64,000 nt of DNA, from contig JARCOQ010000012.1 of assembly GCA_029207755.1 (NCBI GenBank), positions 496,001 through 560,000 on the forward strand, read 5' to 3'. The notes under the pieces were generated by a model that made no database searches, was not told the DNA's origin, and was given only the letters and a program-made list of their open reading frames with translations. The stretch comes from Chamaea fasciata. Its lineage: Eukaryota > Chordata > Aves > Passeriformes > Sylviidae. Of this stretch, positions 23,646 through 35,240 are shown piece by piece (positions within the stretch are counted from its first letter, which is position 1; each line of letters opens with the position of its first letter). The position numbers and the translations under genes were made by a program.

Positions 23646-26600
23646 GCAAAGGCCAAATTAATCCCATTGTCTGGCCACAAAGGAGGCAGCAAAGTAGCAG
23701 TGGAGGCCAAGGAACAATTCCAAACACTCAGCCCTAATTCAGCCTTCATCACCATGAAAAGGGGGATGGACAAGGCCAGAATGCTTCAGCTGAACTGGTA
23801 ACCAAATGCAAGAGCCATTCCCAGAGAAGGCACGGCAGTGCCTGCACATGGCAACACAGAGATGGGAAGTCACATCGGGCTGTGCCCCTGGGCTGGCCTA
23901 ACCCTAACCCTGGGGAGTGACGGCGAGGGCCATGCAGGGCCCCAGAGGCCCCCTGCAGAGCAACATTGAGATTTAGGGCTTTGGGGCCCCAGGCTGGGGC
24001 AGGGAGGGCACTGAGCGGGGATGTCCGCGGTGCACCGTGTGGAGAGACCAGCACATCCCTGCAGGGAAACCTACGCCTGACACGCTGACAGGGGAGAAAG
24101 CACGCGTGTAGAACAGAATCAGAAAACCCAAACCACCGCTACTTATTTAATGAAGTGACAACACATGAATGAAAAGCCTGAAAAGGGGTAGGAGGAAGTA
24201 CAGAGAAGGAGAGGGCTCAGGCTCTTTGAGATGGAAGTGGCCTTCACAGGGGCATCCAAGTGAAGGTTCAGTAGTCAGACCAACACTGCTTCTCTCACTC
24301 ACCACTCTTGGAAGGACTGACAAGGAAAAGGGAAAAAAATGCAAATTGGAAGCAAATACAGATAATAATTTCTCATACAGCTCCCAATTAACCTTTGGTG
24401 CTTGTGGCCTCAAGAAATCAAAATATATGGCAAAGGCATCAAGATGTGCAACTCAGAAAAGCAAACTGAGTATTTAGAAGAAAGAGAAACCCTCTTGCCT
24501 AAGGGCATGAACTGAATTTTAGTAGGAAACAGGCTGAGACCTCGATTTGGGTAGGTTATTATTTGTTTATGGGTCCCCAGATTTCCCTCTGAAGCAGTCA
24601 GAGCAGGCAGGACACTGGTGCTGACAGGCACGTTATTAGCCAATCTCAGAGTTTTAGTGGAAAAATAAATGCATGTGGTAGCTCCTTCCCAGGCAGTTCT
24701 GAGGATGTTAATGTCATCACCAGAGGATCAATAGGCCTCGCAGAAGGGACAGGAAGCAAGCGCATTTCAGAAGTACAGGCAAACAGAGGACGGGAGCAGG
24801 GACACAGGAGAGTGGTCCAACATGCACAGCACAGCAGAGGGAATGCTGGAGTGCGCCAGGCCAGCGGTCACTGCCAGCCTGAGCCAGCTGCTGCAAAACC
24901 TTGTTTCACAATTCATCCCCCTGACAATGTATGGAATCTCATTTTGCCTATGGCTCGTACAGAAAAAAAGGAATCTAATTCAGAACCCAAGCTGCGTATC
25001 TCTTGCAATTAAATCCACAACCTACAGATTAGAAGTGGAGGAGAGCACTTCCTATTCTCATAACGTCTCCTCTGAACAAAGGCCGCTGTCTACAGCCGCA
25101 TAGCACTTTTTCATTTTGGGCAGTGCACTGGGCTTGCTTGGCAAGGTTTGGGTAACAGGGGGGCTCCTCCTTCAGTCCTGCCAAGTAAAGACCATGTGCT
25201 CCTGCAGCAGAATGAACTATGAGAGAACCACGACAGGGACAAGGCAGGAACAACAGGAAAAGAGCTGATGCCCTGCAAGGATATTCCCCGACGAGGGGAA
25301 GGTGCAAGGACATTCTCTTACAGTGCTGAGCATGACCCTGCAGACTTGTATCAGTTTTTATAAACAAATGGATCTTTTGCAGAGGCCAATGAAGCCTGTA
25401 ACTCCAAATGGGCATGTTCGGCGGCAGCAGGCTTCAAACTCACCTTCCAAACAGGAAGGCACATCAGTGTGCTGCGCCAGGTCTCACCCTGCTCCACTGC
25501 TTACTTATAAACCAGTCAAACATCCTTACTGCCTCCCAACACAAAGCCTGTGCCCAGCTGAACATGACTGACCTTTTCTTTCTGCCAGTGTCCCCAGCAA
25601 GGGCATGTCAGCAGGGAAAAAGGTACTGAGGTACCCTCAGAACTCTGTTCAGAGCTTCAGACTCTGGGTGGAAGCTCCAGCCCCCCTCAGTTCAGGTCAA
25701 CAGTGGAACAAGAGAAGAGACTCCAAACTAATACACCAAGAACAGCACAGCAGCCAGGCAACTCTTTCAACTCATGAACCTGGGAATACAGGAGGAGGCA
25801 TGTTCATTCCAAAGATATTTAATTTGAGGCCCAGTACCACAGCACAAGAGAAAACAGAAGCGCAGCAATGGCTGCAAGAGTCAGACCTGTGGGAAGGTGC
25901 TGGATATGAGCTGCTGCAACACAGTCTATGAGAGAAACAGGATAAATCAGGGCTAGAAGAGGAGGAACAGTTGCTGGAGAGTGTGTCTAAGGTTTTGGAG
26001 GGTTTCATTTTCTTCATGTCACCAGAAGATCAAAGCAGGGGTTTGGGTCAGACACAGCACCCGAGCAGGGGTGAGTCTGGGACAGAAGCAGCCCGGCTAC
26101 ACTTCAGGAGGTGAGTTTGCTGATTTATCCCTCGTGCGGAGAGACCTTCAGCCTTTAACCTGCACGACTGCAACAACCACTTCCAGGTCCGCAGGGAAGA
26201 GCTTCCTATTCTAAATCTGTGCAGGAGAAAGGGGAAAAGAAAAGCAGGGAAGAGAAGCAGAAGCTGCAGTGGGCACCATGCACTGGGCATCGACAGCAGA
26301 GCTTCAGGGACAGAGTACCAAGAGACAGGTACCAAGGCACTCTTGAGTCCCAAGGGAAATGGAGCTTAGGGAGATGCTGAGCTCTGATGGCTGGGCTTCA
26401 GTCTGGCTCTGGAGTTTGCTTGAAGATGGAGAAAAAAGCAGAGAAGAGGGACCAGGAGCCTCACAGTGTTGTACTGCAGCATCTGGTGATACTTCCTCCT
26501 TTACTTTTCCTAAGTGGAAAGGGCTTTAAGACGCAGTCGAACAAGAAAAACATTCTAGAACAAGTCAGCTGTCAGAGCTTCCTCTCTTTCTGCTTAATGA

Positions 26601-29600
26601 AAGCCATGCTCTCCCCAGGACAAGTGGCTGGAGTGGGACGGAGTGTCTGAGACTGCTGCCAGGGCTGGGTGCTGCTGCCGTGCCTCCCCAGCCCGGCCGC
26701 TCCTCCCGCTGCCCTTTCATTCACCAGATGCTGGAGGGCTGGGGGAGGCTTCTGCCACCGCCCCCCTTCACCAGGGGCACAGGAAAAAAGTCACAACCAA
26801 CTTTAATAAAAACAAAATTAAAATGATTAAACCTTTCATATCCTTTCGAGATTATCTCTTTGCTGCTGGTTGGTCAAAGCGGAGCTAAGGCACAACTGCT
26901 CTTGACTTTAAATTCAAAACCAACCCCTCCCTACCACCCAAAAAAAAAAAACAAACAAAGGAAATCTTCCTCTGCCAGATATTAAAGAGAACCAACTTTA
27001 TCCCTGCATTCTGTGCAGCCAGACCTTATAAGCCCCATGGTGTCCCAAATGGAAAAGGACAGAGAGAGGCTGCTGGGATGGGAATGGGGTTCTCCAAAGT
27101 TTAGGTGGGAGAAAGGATGCAGGGAGGAAACAGATAGAAATTATGTTACAGGGCAATACCAGGAAAGAAAAGACCCCTAAAAGTTTCTCAAACTGCTGGA
27201 TTCTCATGTCCTCAGGCCTTCTGAAGGAGCCAACTGAGTGCAGCCACTCTGATCCACAGCTGCCAGAAACACCTTTGCTGGATTTCAATGACCAGTGTGA
27301 AACTAAAGCAGAACAAAAAGTTTCCCCCTATCTCTCTGCCTGACCGTGCAGGAGAGACTCTGTCATCTGCCCAGCCTTGGGATGGCCCCCAGTGGAGAGA
27401 CCTTGCCAGAAATACTGCAACTCTGTAAGGAACTTGCTGGAAAGGTAAAAGGTCCTGAAGCCATGCAATCCATTAAAAAATGAAAAAATTCCAAGGTTCA
27501 GCAGAACAACAAAGGGGAAGGCAACAAACTGTCCTCTAAGTGAACACATGTGACATAAGATCTTGGAAAACAAGAGATAATCCTGCATGTGGGGGTAGTT
27601 GGTGGGGCTGGCAGGGAGATCAGAACTGCTGCAGCGAAGGGAACTGCAAGTTCAATCAGCCCAATACGCACATCGCCCAGGGCTGTTTGCCTCTGCTGCT
27701 GGGCCACATATGCTATGCACCACGGGTGAATGTTTTCTCAAACCAGGACAATCCCTCGTCTCGCTCCCTGTGTCTGAGGAGATGACAGGAAGGGATTTCC
27801 ACCTGTGCCAAGAGAGCTGCCTCACAGCCCCAGCTGCAGGACACGGCCCCAGGAGCCGGGTGCACATGACAGGGCCCCCAGTGCCCCACAAACCTGCGGC
27901 TGCTGGCCCAGCTCTGACCGTGCACATGCTGATGGTCTGGCTGCCTTTGCATGCAGCACTTTGGAAACCAAGCTGGGCAGGCTGCTGCCCTCGGGGGTTA
28001 CAGGGTGCATATTGGGAAAAGGCAGTATCAAGTTTTGGAGAGTGAGAGGTAAAAAGCCCAAGAGACGGATGAAGCTGGGCAGCACTTGGTGTTTGCACAC
28101 AGGAGCTCAGGCTGTAACCTGGGCTGGCTGATTATTAAATGTGTCAATCAAGGACAAGCCGGGAAATTACTTCCCCAGCCCTCTGCAAGGGCCACACATT
28201 TCAGACATGCAACTGCGGCATCATCACCAGAGCCAGAGCTGCAGAGTGGTTCTGACTGGCAGATGCTGTAGCACGGGCTCCGTGTGCTCTTTTCCTGCAG
28301 GCACCATACAGGTCATCTGCTTGGCTAAGTTTTTAATTGCTGTGTGAAATCAAGTCCCATTGAAAACTGGAGAGAGATTATGAAACAAACTGGTGATTTC
28401 TTTCCAAAACCCTCCATTACCTCCAGCAGAAGCTGGAGACCAGCAGGCATCATTAAGAATGACCACACTGTCTTTAATGGAGACCAAGCAGAGGACATCA
28501 GATCCCACTACACTTCTTTTAAGTGGGGGGAAATGTAATTTGTCACTACCAACTTTCACTTCAAAAGTCTTCAAGTTCTCCTGGAAGTAGAGAGTCTGCT
28601 CTCATGAAAAATCCACTCCGAAGGTGCATCTCACACCCCTGCTGTAACAAACTCCACGAATAATTACTCCACGCTTGATGATGGTGAAGGAAAAATGCCT
28701 TGCACGGCTGCCCACTCTTCAAGGTGGGAAAATAACCCAATGGCTCCCTCCAGGAGGTTTTTGTGGAAGATCCCCTCTCCTTTTCTCCACCATTCGCTTC
28801 ATTTTACAGATGGGCTGGTCACAATTCTCAATCCAAGAGACGGCCACCAAGGGACGAGAGGAACTGTAGAGCCTGGACAGTAGAGGGGGGAACCAGAGAG
28901 CGGTGCCTCCGTCTTGAGGAAGCAGGTGAGGTGTTAGGCATGCTGCAGGACTGCCAAGTTTGGAACCGACCGGGCTGGCATCCAGCCTCCCTTCCGCTTG
29001 AGAGAAACTTTGAGAGAAACCTCTCACTGCAAAGCAGCCCCTGGCCAAAGAGGCTCCCGGGCTCAGGGGACCTGCTCCTGTGCCCCTGACGGCGACGCCT
29101 CGGCCCGCCTGGGGCAGGCGCAGAGCTGCCTGTGAGAGGGACGAGCACAGCGTTCCACACGGCTCAGGGCGCAGAGGGGCAGCAGCCAAAGGAGCACCCT
29201 GCTGCGGCAGAGTCGGCCTGAGGTGTGATTCTGTGATTCTGAGGCTGGCAACTACTGTTTTTAAACCACGTGGGGTTTCCCCATCTGAACACTGCTTTGG
29301 CTATGCTGTAGCTCTGTTTACATACTTGGTTTCATTAAAGATTCACCTCCCGATTTCAGTCTGCAGCTCCCAGCCCTTCAAAAGGTCAAACGCTGAAACA
29401 CGAGGGAGATGCGGACAAGCGGTGCACCTCTGCCTGCGGGGCAGAGGGAAGGGGAAGGCAGGGGCTCTGATGCACGCCCCCCGTCCAAGGAGCCAGCTTT
29501 GCAGGGGCTCGCAGAGCAGAGTTTGGCAGTAACAGTACTCCTCAAAATAACTGTAATCCACCGGTTTGCAGCAGGGAGGCTGGCCGGTCCCCTGCCGTGG

Positions 29601-31099
29601 GCTGGCAGAGGGTGCTCCAGCAAGGCTGGGCAGAGGTGACCCCCCAGCCCCCCGTCCTGCCAGGACAAAGGGGCTGTTCACAGCATCCGGTGTCCAGCAA
29701 GGGCTGCCAGAGCGGCAGCCCTGCTCCTCCTGCAAGGGCCCCAGCAACATTCCTGTGCTGGAAGGAGAGGATTGCCAAGGCTTTGGCAGCAATGAGAAGG
29801 ATTGCCGTGGCGGCGTGGCCACCACAGTGACTGTCCTCTGTGGTGACGTGGGGAGAGGCTGGTGCAGGCAAGGAGTGTGGACACCTGATGGGCACCCAAA
29901 GGATGTCTGTCCCCCACAGTGGGAAGAGTGGGCAAAGGCCTTCTCTCCTCCCACAGGAGGGACACTACAGAAAGGGAGAGCAGAGATGGAAAACAGGAGG
30001 AGTCAGGAGGAACAGGTAAAGGAGGAAACACATAAAGCGCAACCAGCACTCACCCAGGGGGACACAGGCTGAGCAGTGGGGGCCCAACAGCCCCACCTAT
30101 GTGGGTGGCACATGGAGAGGAATACCATAGGGAGAGCAGGGGCACCATGTGCTGGACTCAGAGCAGAAATCCCGCTCTGACCAATGACCCTGTGCACGGG
30201 TGCCCATGCTAGGGGGAGAGGTGTGGTGCTTTGATGCCTTCTGGGATGAAAGAAACACTTCCAAAGTCAGAACGAAAATTCCACGCAGGTTGTTTCACAT
30301 TTGTTTCTGTCCTGACCTAATGAGCTGTTAAGTGCACTCATCCAACATCTTGAGAACGTTTTGGTTTTTATTATGGTCACTCTTTCTTCACTTTTTTCTT
30401 CTCTAAACCCCCATCATTAAAAATCAATTAGCTTATGGGTAATATTACACAGATGCTGCTGAAGCAAGGGGCTGCCATCTGCAGTGGCAGCAGCCCAGAT
30501 ACCACAGCAAGAGATGTCCAAAATACCCTGAGGGGACAATACCCCCTTCCCTGAAGCTGTGTTCCCTCTGATCAACGAACCAGCTGAACTTCCAGCCGCC
30601 CCCCACCTCCTGCGTAACGAGCACACTTCTCAAAGCAAGCAGAAAAGTTCAATTGTCTTTAATTATCCAGCTCAAGGAGGACTGGGTTTCCTGCCTGATG
30701 CCCATATAATTTCCCTGCCAACAACTTCATCATCCCTTTACTGGAAGTGGAGGGCAGATCCTAAAGCTGTTCCCCAAAAGACACGCAGTTTTTGGGGAGA
30801 GCTGGGGGGCTGGCACAGGCAGGGACAAAGGTCCCTGCGTCCCTGGAGCGGCTGCTCAGGCTGCCTGTGCTTCTGCAGGGTGGGAGGGAGTGAGTTGCAA
30901 CTAATGTGCAATCAAGAACCATCACAATTACAAATGTAAATGAACAGGCAATTGGCACTGACCTTTGCAGATTGTTAGAGGACTAATTAAGGTGTGATCA
31001 GAGCTCTCTTCCAACAGATTGAGATGCATCTACACAAGCAAATATCTACTCACCGTCTCCAGACAGCACTGCTTTCTCCTACATGCCTGCACACAGCAG

Positions 31100-31131
31100 C
31101 GAGTAGGTACACACAGAGTAGGTACACACAG
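31100..31131. repeat. 16-bp tandem duplication
   Basis: gagtaggtacacacag occurs twice in direct succession. A small local duplication with no further significance that I can see. Confidence 0.85.
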
Positions 31132-31779
31132 CATTCACCCCAGCACCTGCGCCCCGTGCACAGCAACGGGACGGAGCAGGAGGGGGACGGGGCAACTCCC
31201 CTGTGTCACACGAGGCCACAGGACAGAACAGACCACTGCACTTGGACTGCAGCAAAGCAACAAAGAAGTCACAGTCCCTTTGTGCCCCAGCGGAGATGTG
31301 TCACAGACCAGAGCACTGTCATGGACAAGTGTCCGTCAAGGTGTCTGAGCCTGATATCTAATACCACAGAGATGCCTTATCAAAAGGCAGCGGGGAAAAG
31401 TCCACCCAGTGGTCAGAAAACAACAATAAAAACCTTGATGGGGACACAGGAGGGACCCCGTTAGAGGGCAGGAGGAGACGCAGGGCACAGACTCACACTG
31501 TCCCTGTGCCCCGCAGCTGAGTGTCCCGACACCGGGGGAATGTACCGGGATCAGAGTGAGTGGGAGATGGGAGCACCCCTTCTCCCCCTCGGGGTTACAG
31601 CCGCTTCTCATCCAAACCTGACTCCCACCCCGGCAAGGATGCCTGGCCCAGCACGCCACTGAGGTGTCCCACTCCACCAGCTCAACAGTGGGCTCAAGGA
31701 GTGTTTGGAATTAAGTCTCTCAGCTTCAAGTGACTTGCAAAACTGACCCGAGATACCCCCTTTGCCTTCTGCAGCCTTA

Positions 31780-32165
31780 TTCCTGCTTGCATTCATAACC
31801 TTTGAAATGAAATATGATCAAGAAATTGTGTCTTGTTTGCTGTCAGTTTTTGTTGAAGAACCAACAAGCTTGAAGGAAATTAAAATATTTGTAAATAGAG
31901 CTTTCCTTTCAGTGACCTGTCAGGAGTTTTACTTCAAAAATATTACATTTTTTAAAATGGACACCAAACCGTTTTCCCTCCCAGGCAGTCAGCTCCTGCC
32001 CTCCCAGTACCTGCCATGTCCTAATCTGGGCGGCCGGACGGGAAAGATAAGGTTTGTACAGCAAAAGACAAGGCAAACAGAAATTTCTCAAGTAAACAAG
32101 GTTTTCAAGGTTGTTCTGTCTATCACAAAGGGCACGGATGGTTTCCCTCTCTGCTCATTTTGCAT
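31780..32165. promoter_or_regulatory. Candidate conserved noncoding element
   Basis: AT-rich, with tgaaatatgatcaagaaatt, aattaaaatatttgtaaata and aatattacattttttaaaat. A plus-strand frame of 135 codons spans it (31762-32169), but it has no recognisable domain and no splice context. I read the block as noncoding. Confidence 0.25.
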
Positions 32166-33454
32166 TTAAGCAGCTGACAACCCCGAGCCCTGCCCGAAGA
32201 AGCCCTGTGAATCGGGAATGCTTTCCTAGGGCAGAGCCCGGCCGCGGCGCAGGGGCTGCCGGAGCCGCTGTCCCCCGGGGTGCTGCGGCTGCCACCGCGC
32301 TCTCGCTGTCACCGTGACCTTTGGGAAGCCTGTTCCACGCTCTCGACTCTGCTGGGCCACCAAGGTCACACACTGGCCACTTTTTTCCACGAGACTGAAT
32401 TTAACTCTTAGCGAAAAATTTCCCGTCTCACTCTTGGGGCGTTCTGGGTTTATTTCAGAACCTCATTACTCGCAGGCATAACAGCAATGGGACCCAGATG
32501 TGAATTCAAGGGACGTTTCTCAAAACCCCACATGTTCTCTCTCAGCTGCTGCTGCTGTCCCTTCTCAACCCCTTCAGCCAAGACCACCTTCCTTGTCTCC
32601 ATGTGCATTCACTGCAGAATGCCAGTTCCCCAGAGTGGCTATTTGTAGGATTTACCCATTTTCACAGCACTCATAGAGAAAACTCCTGCTTGAAGCTATG
32701 ATGATTACGAAGGCTTTTGCTGGCATACCCCATCTCCAGCACCATTGTGCCCTGACAGCACACAAACCAGTGGACCCAGGATGATTCTCCTCCTCCCTCC
32801 AAAGAGGGCTTCAGGAGACCTGGGTTTTTCAAAACGTTAAAAACGTCTCCACCCTTTACGCGACTAAACAAAGTACCATCTCTGCTTCATCCAACCTAAC
32901 TGGTCCTTTTAGGCACACTAAGTCCTGCTGGATTTGCAGCTGCAATCCCTGTCCCATGATCTGTGTGAGCCGATGTTTCATATAAGCCCTTCACTTTATT
33001 TACCTTATCAAGAGGAGACACAGAAAACAGACGTGGAAAACTCGCGTGTCCTGCCCACCCCTTTTGCCCAGCTCCCCCTCCCAATCCAGAGTGGCTGAAG
33101 TACCAGAAATCAGTGCCAAGCTGGCACAGCTTATGCTGGTGCTCAGGGCACCACCTGACTCATTGCAAAGCATCTGCTGGTGCACTAGTTTGTTGAGTCG
33201 TCCAGATACGATAGAATCTTTAGACGCTCATACAATATTCCAGGGTTTAAGACACCAACCCGAACCAACACACTCACTTCAACATCCCAAACCCCGCCCC
33301 AGGCAGGCGGGATTCCTGTAATGTATTACTGATACACTGTGCCAGCCCACAGCAGGGAAGAGACACAGGAACACCAGCAAGTTTGTCACCAAACAGCACA
33401 GAGGGTCTGATGCCTCTCGCCCACCCCTGCTCACGCCCAGGCAGCAGCACTCAC

Positions 33455-33686
33455 CGGCCTCGGCAGCTGGACACTTGCGTATGGTGAAGATCTGCCCCAG
33501 GTCCTCCTCTTCTTCTGGAAGACCTTTCTGGAGGCGCTGGAGCTTCCGGAGGCTTTCACTGCGCTGGTGTTTCATGGAGCGCACGTGCTGGATGAGGTTC
33601 AGCTTGGCCTTGGTGGAGTAGCTACACAGGACACAGTGGTAGTAGCAGCTTTCGCCTTCGACCCCGCTCTCGTGGTGCTGCAGATG
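33455..33686 (-). CDS. ZFHX3: ZFHX3 exon 4, residues 1066-1142 plus one base
   Basis: The acceptor is ttctccacag (AG 33688-33687) and the donor CCG|gtgagt (GT 33454-33453). The 232 bases encode [18 protein letters not shown]... with one clear C2H2 finger (C1083/C1086/H1099/H1105), followed by a basic, Leu-rich stretch ([14 protein letters not shown], 1106-1119) and the acidic linker [17 protein letters not shown]. The finger and flank are nearly identical to ZFHX3 as I know it. The last codons (AAEA) belong to a linker that varies between species. The exon is flanked by introns of 24.8 kb upstream and 26.0 kb downstream. The frame joins exon 3 at a whole codon and exon 5 through a split Glu codon (G|AA). 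Confidence 0.96.
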
Positions 33687-34924
33687 CTGTGGAGAACAAA
33701 GCCAAGGGATGTCAATGTCCTTTATCACCCCCAGTCTCCTGCGTTTGTCCAATGTAAATTGCCAAAAGCCACCTGGGAATTAGTTAAGGAGCCACATTTT
33801 GACACTGATCCAGTGAGAAAATGCCTGTTTGTTCCCAGGGTATTACACGCTCTCCTGCTGAAGAGCATGAAAACCAAAACACACCGAAATGGGCACAAAG
33901 CACACATAGACACAGGTAACATCCAACATCCTCTCCCTCAGTGAGGGAAAGCACCAGACCCAGCAGTAACCCCTGCTCACAACCCACTCAGGGCTCATTC
34001 CTTCACACTCAAAGCTTGTCCTGGGAGGGGATCCAACTGCATAACAAACTTAAAATTAAATCTGGTAAATTCTCATGGAAAACTAGGAAGAGTAAAACTA
34101 AAGCAAGCATAGAACACAACAAACCCATTAGACAGAGAGGTCCTGGACACAGTGTATGAAGCAGAGTGCCGAGCCATTCTGTCCATCATCCAGCTCTCCC
34201 CACCCTGGCATCCAGGTTCTACTCCCTTGGATCAGGAAGGAAGCAGCAGCCTGGCCTGTAAGATGGCTGTGGCAGAGACCTTGGCTGAAATGCCCATGGT
34301 GAGCATGCCGGGGGTAGCACCTTGAGAGGCCAGCACCTGGAAAAACCCTGTCCCCTCCCACGCTGCGTGGTCACAGCCAATACAGCCAATTCTGGATTAT
34401 CATACCACAGTTATTTGGCAAAACCTAACAACCCCCTGGTACAGAGGTCCACGCCTCTGGGGAAACAAGCAGCCATTTCCTGTCACGGATCCTGCAGACA
34501 TGGAAATTATTTCTCAGAAGCAGAGGGAAGAATTTACCCTGCACAGCCACGCTGGCTGCCATGGCACAGATGCTGCCCCTTCCCCTTGGGCAGCAGGAGG
34601 TCGCAGGAACTTTCCCAGTTCCACAGTACGGGTGTGTCGCTAGTTCAGAAAAAATGAACGCCGAGGTGAAACAACATGAAATCCCTCAGTGAAGGCCTTT
34701 GGTGTTTCCACCCCACACCAAGCAGTTCAGCTGTGCAATACTCCCTGCCGGCTCCTGCCATCCAACCCCAAGACCTCCTTGAGTCTTTGTGTCATCGCAT
34801 GCAACTCTCTCCTCACCACACACTTGGCCCAAGGCACAAGTACAACGATTTGGACGTGATCTTGAGGTTTGTCAATCAAAAATATTGCCTACGTGCAGCC
34901 AGGACCTTCTAGTAAAAAATTCTG

Positions 34925-35240
34925 ATGCTTATTATCTCAGTTACAGCTGAGATAAGATTAAAGACACATATTACCCAGCGCTGTGTGCCTTGCTCACACG
35001 GAGGAAGGAGAGCCCTCTGAGTCTAGGAATGATTAAAAATAGGATATGAGCTGATGCTGAGGCTTCTCATTGGAAGAGCGAGGAAAGAGAATAAATGTAT
35101 TCTAGATCTGGCTAATTAGACTAGCCTCTTTTGGGATCACGATGTATTTAATTAAATTCACTGTAATATTTGAAGAATCCACGAGGGCACTAATCCCACT
35201 GGTGCCCTCAAAAGATTTTTTGCTGTTTTCCCTTATAAGA
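34925..35240. promoter_or_regulatory. Candidate element with inverted GATA pair
   Basis: A perfect 9-bp inverted repeat, TTATCTCAG (34932-34940) and CTGAGATAA (34947-34955), spaced by 6 bases. Each arm is a GATA site (AGATAA), with another gataaga overlapping the right arm. The rest of the block is AT-rich with aatta motifs (tgtatttaattaaattcact). Confidence 0.4.

Larger units (their letters stand above)
7405..33454 (-). other. ZFHX3 intron 4
   Basis: 26.0 kb between GTGAGT and tttgtttcag. Listed separately: the 14-bp minisatellite at 9.0-9.5 kb, CR1 3' ends at 12.9 and 13.8 kb, simple repeats, a CpG island at 23.3-23.65 kb and AT-rich candidate elements at 9.6, 11.7, 17.0, 17.9, 18.4, 19.1, 22.6-23.3 and 31.8 kb. 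The other stretches (7.4-8.9, 9.9-11.2, 12.0-12.8, 14.5-17.0, 19.4-22.6, 23.7-31.7, 32.2-33.4 kb) hold nothing I can name. Open frames there are short and without family features. Confidence 0.9.

Noticed and set aside
29222..29246. gattctgtgattctgagg, resembling the CR1 terminal repeat
   Set aside because: The sequence before it does not look like the CR1 3' region, so it may be only a chance octamer repeat.
31762..32169. 135-codon plus-strand frame in an AT-rich block
   Set aside because: No recognisable domain, no Kozak or splice context, and the block fits better as noncoding.
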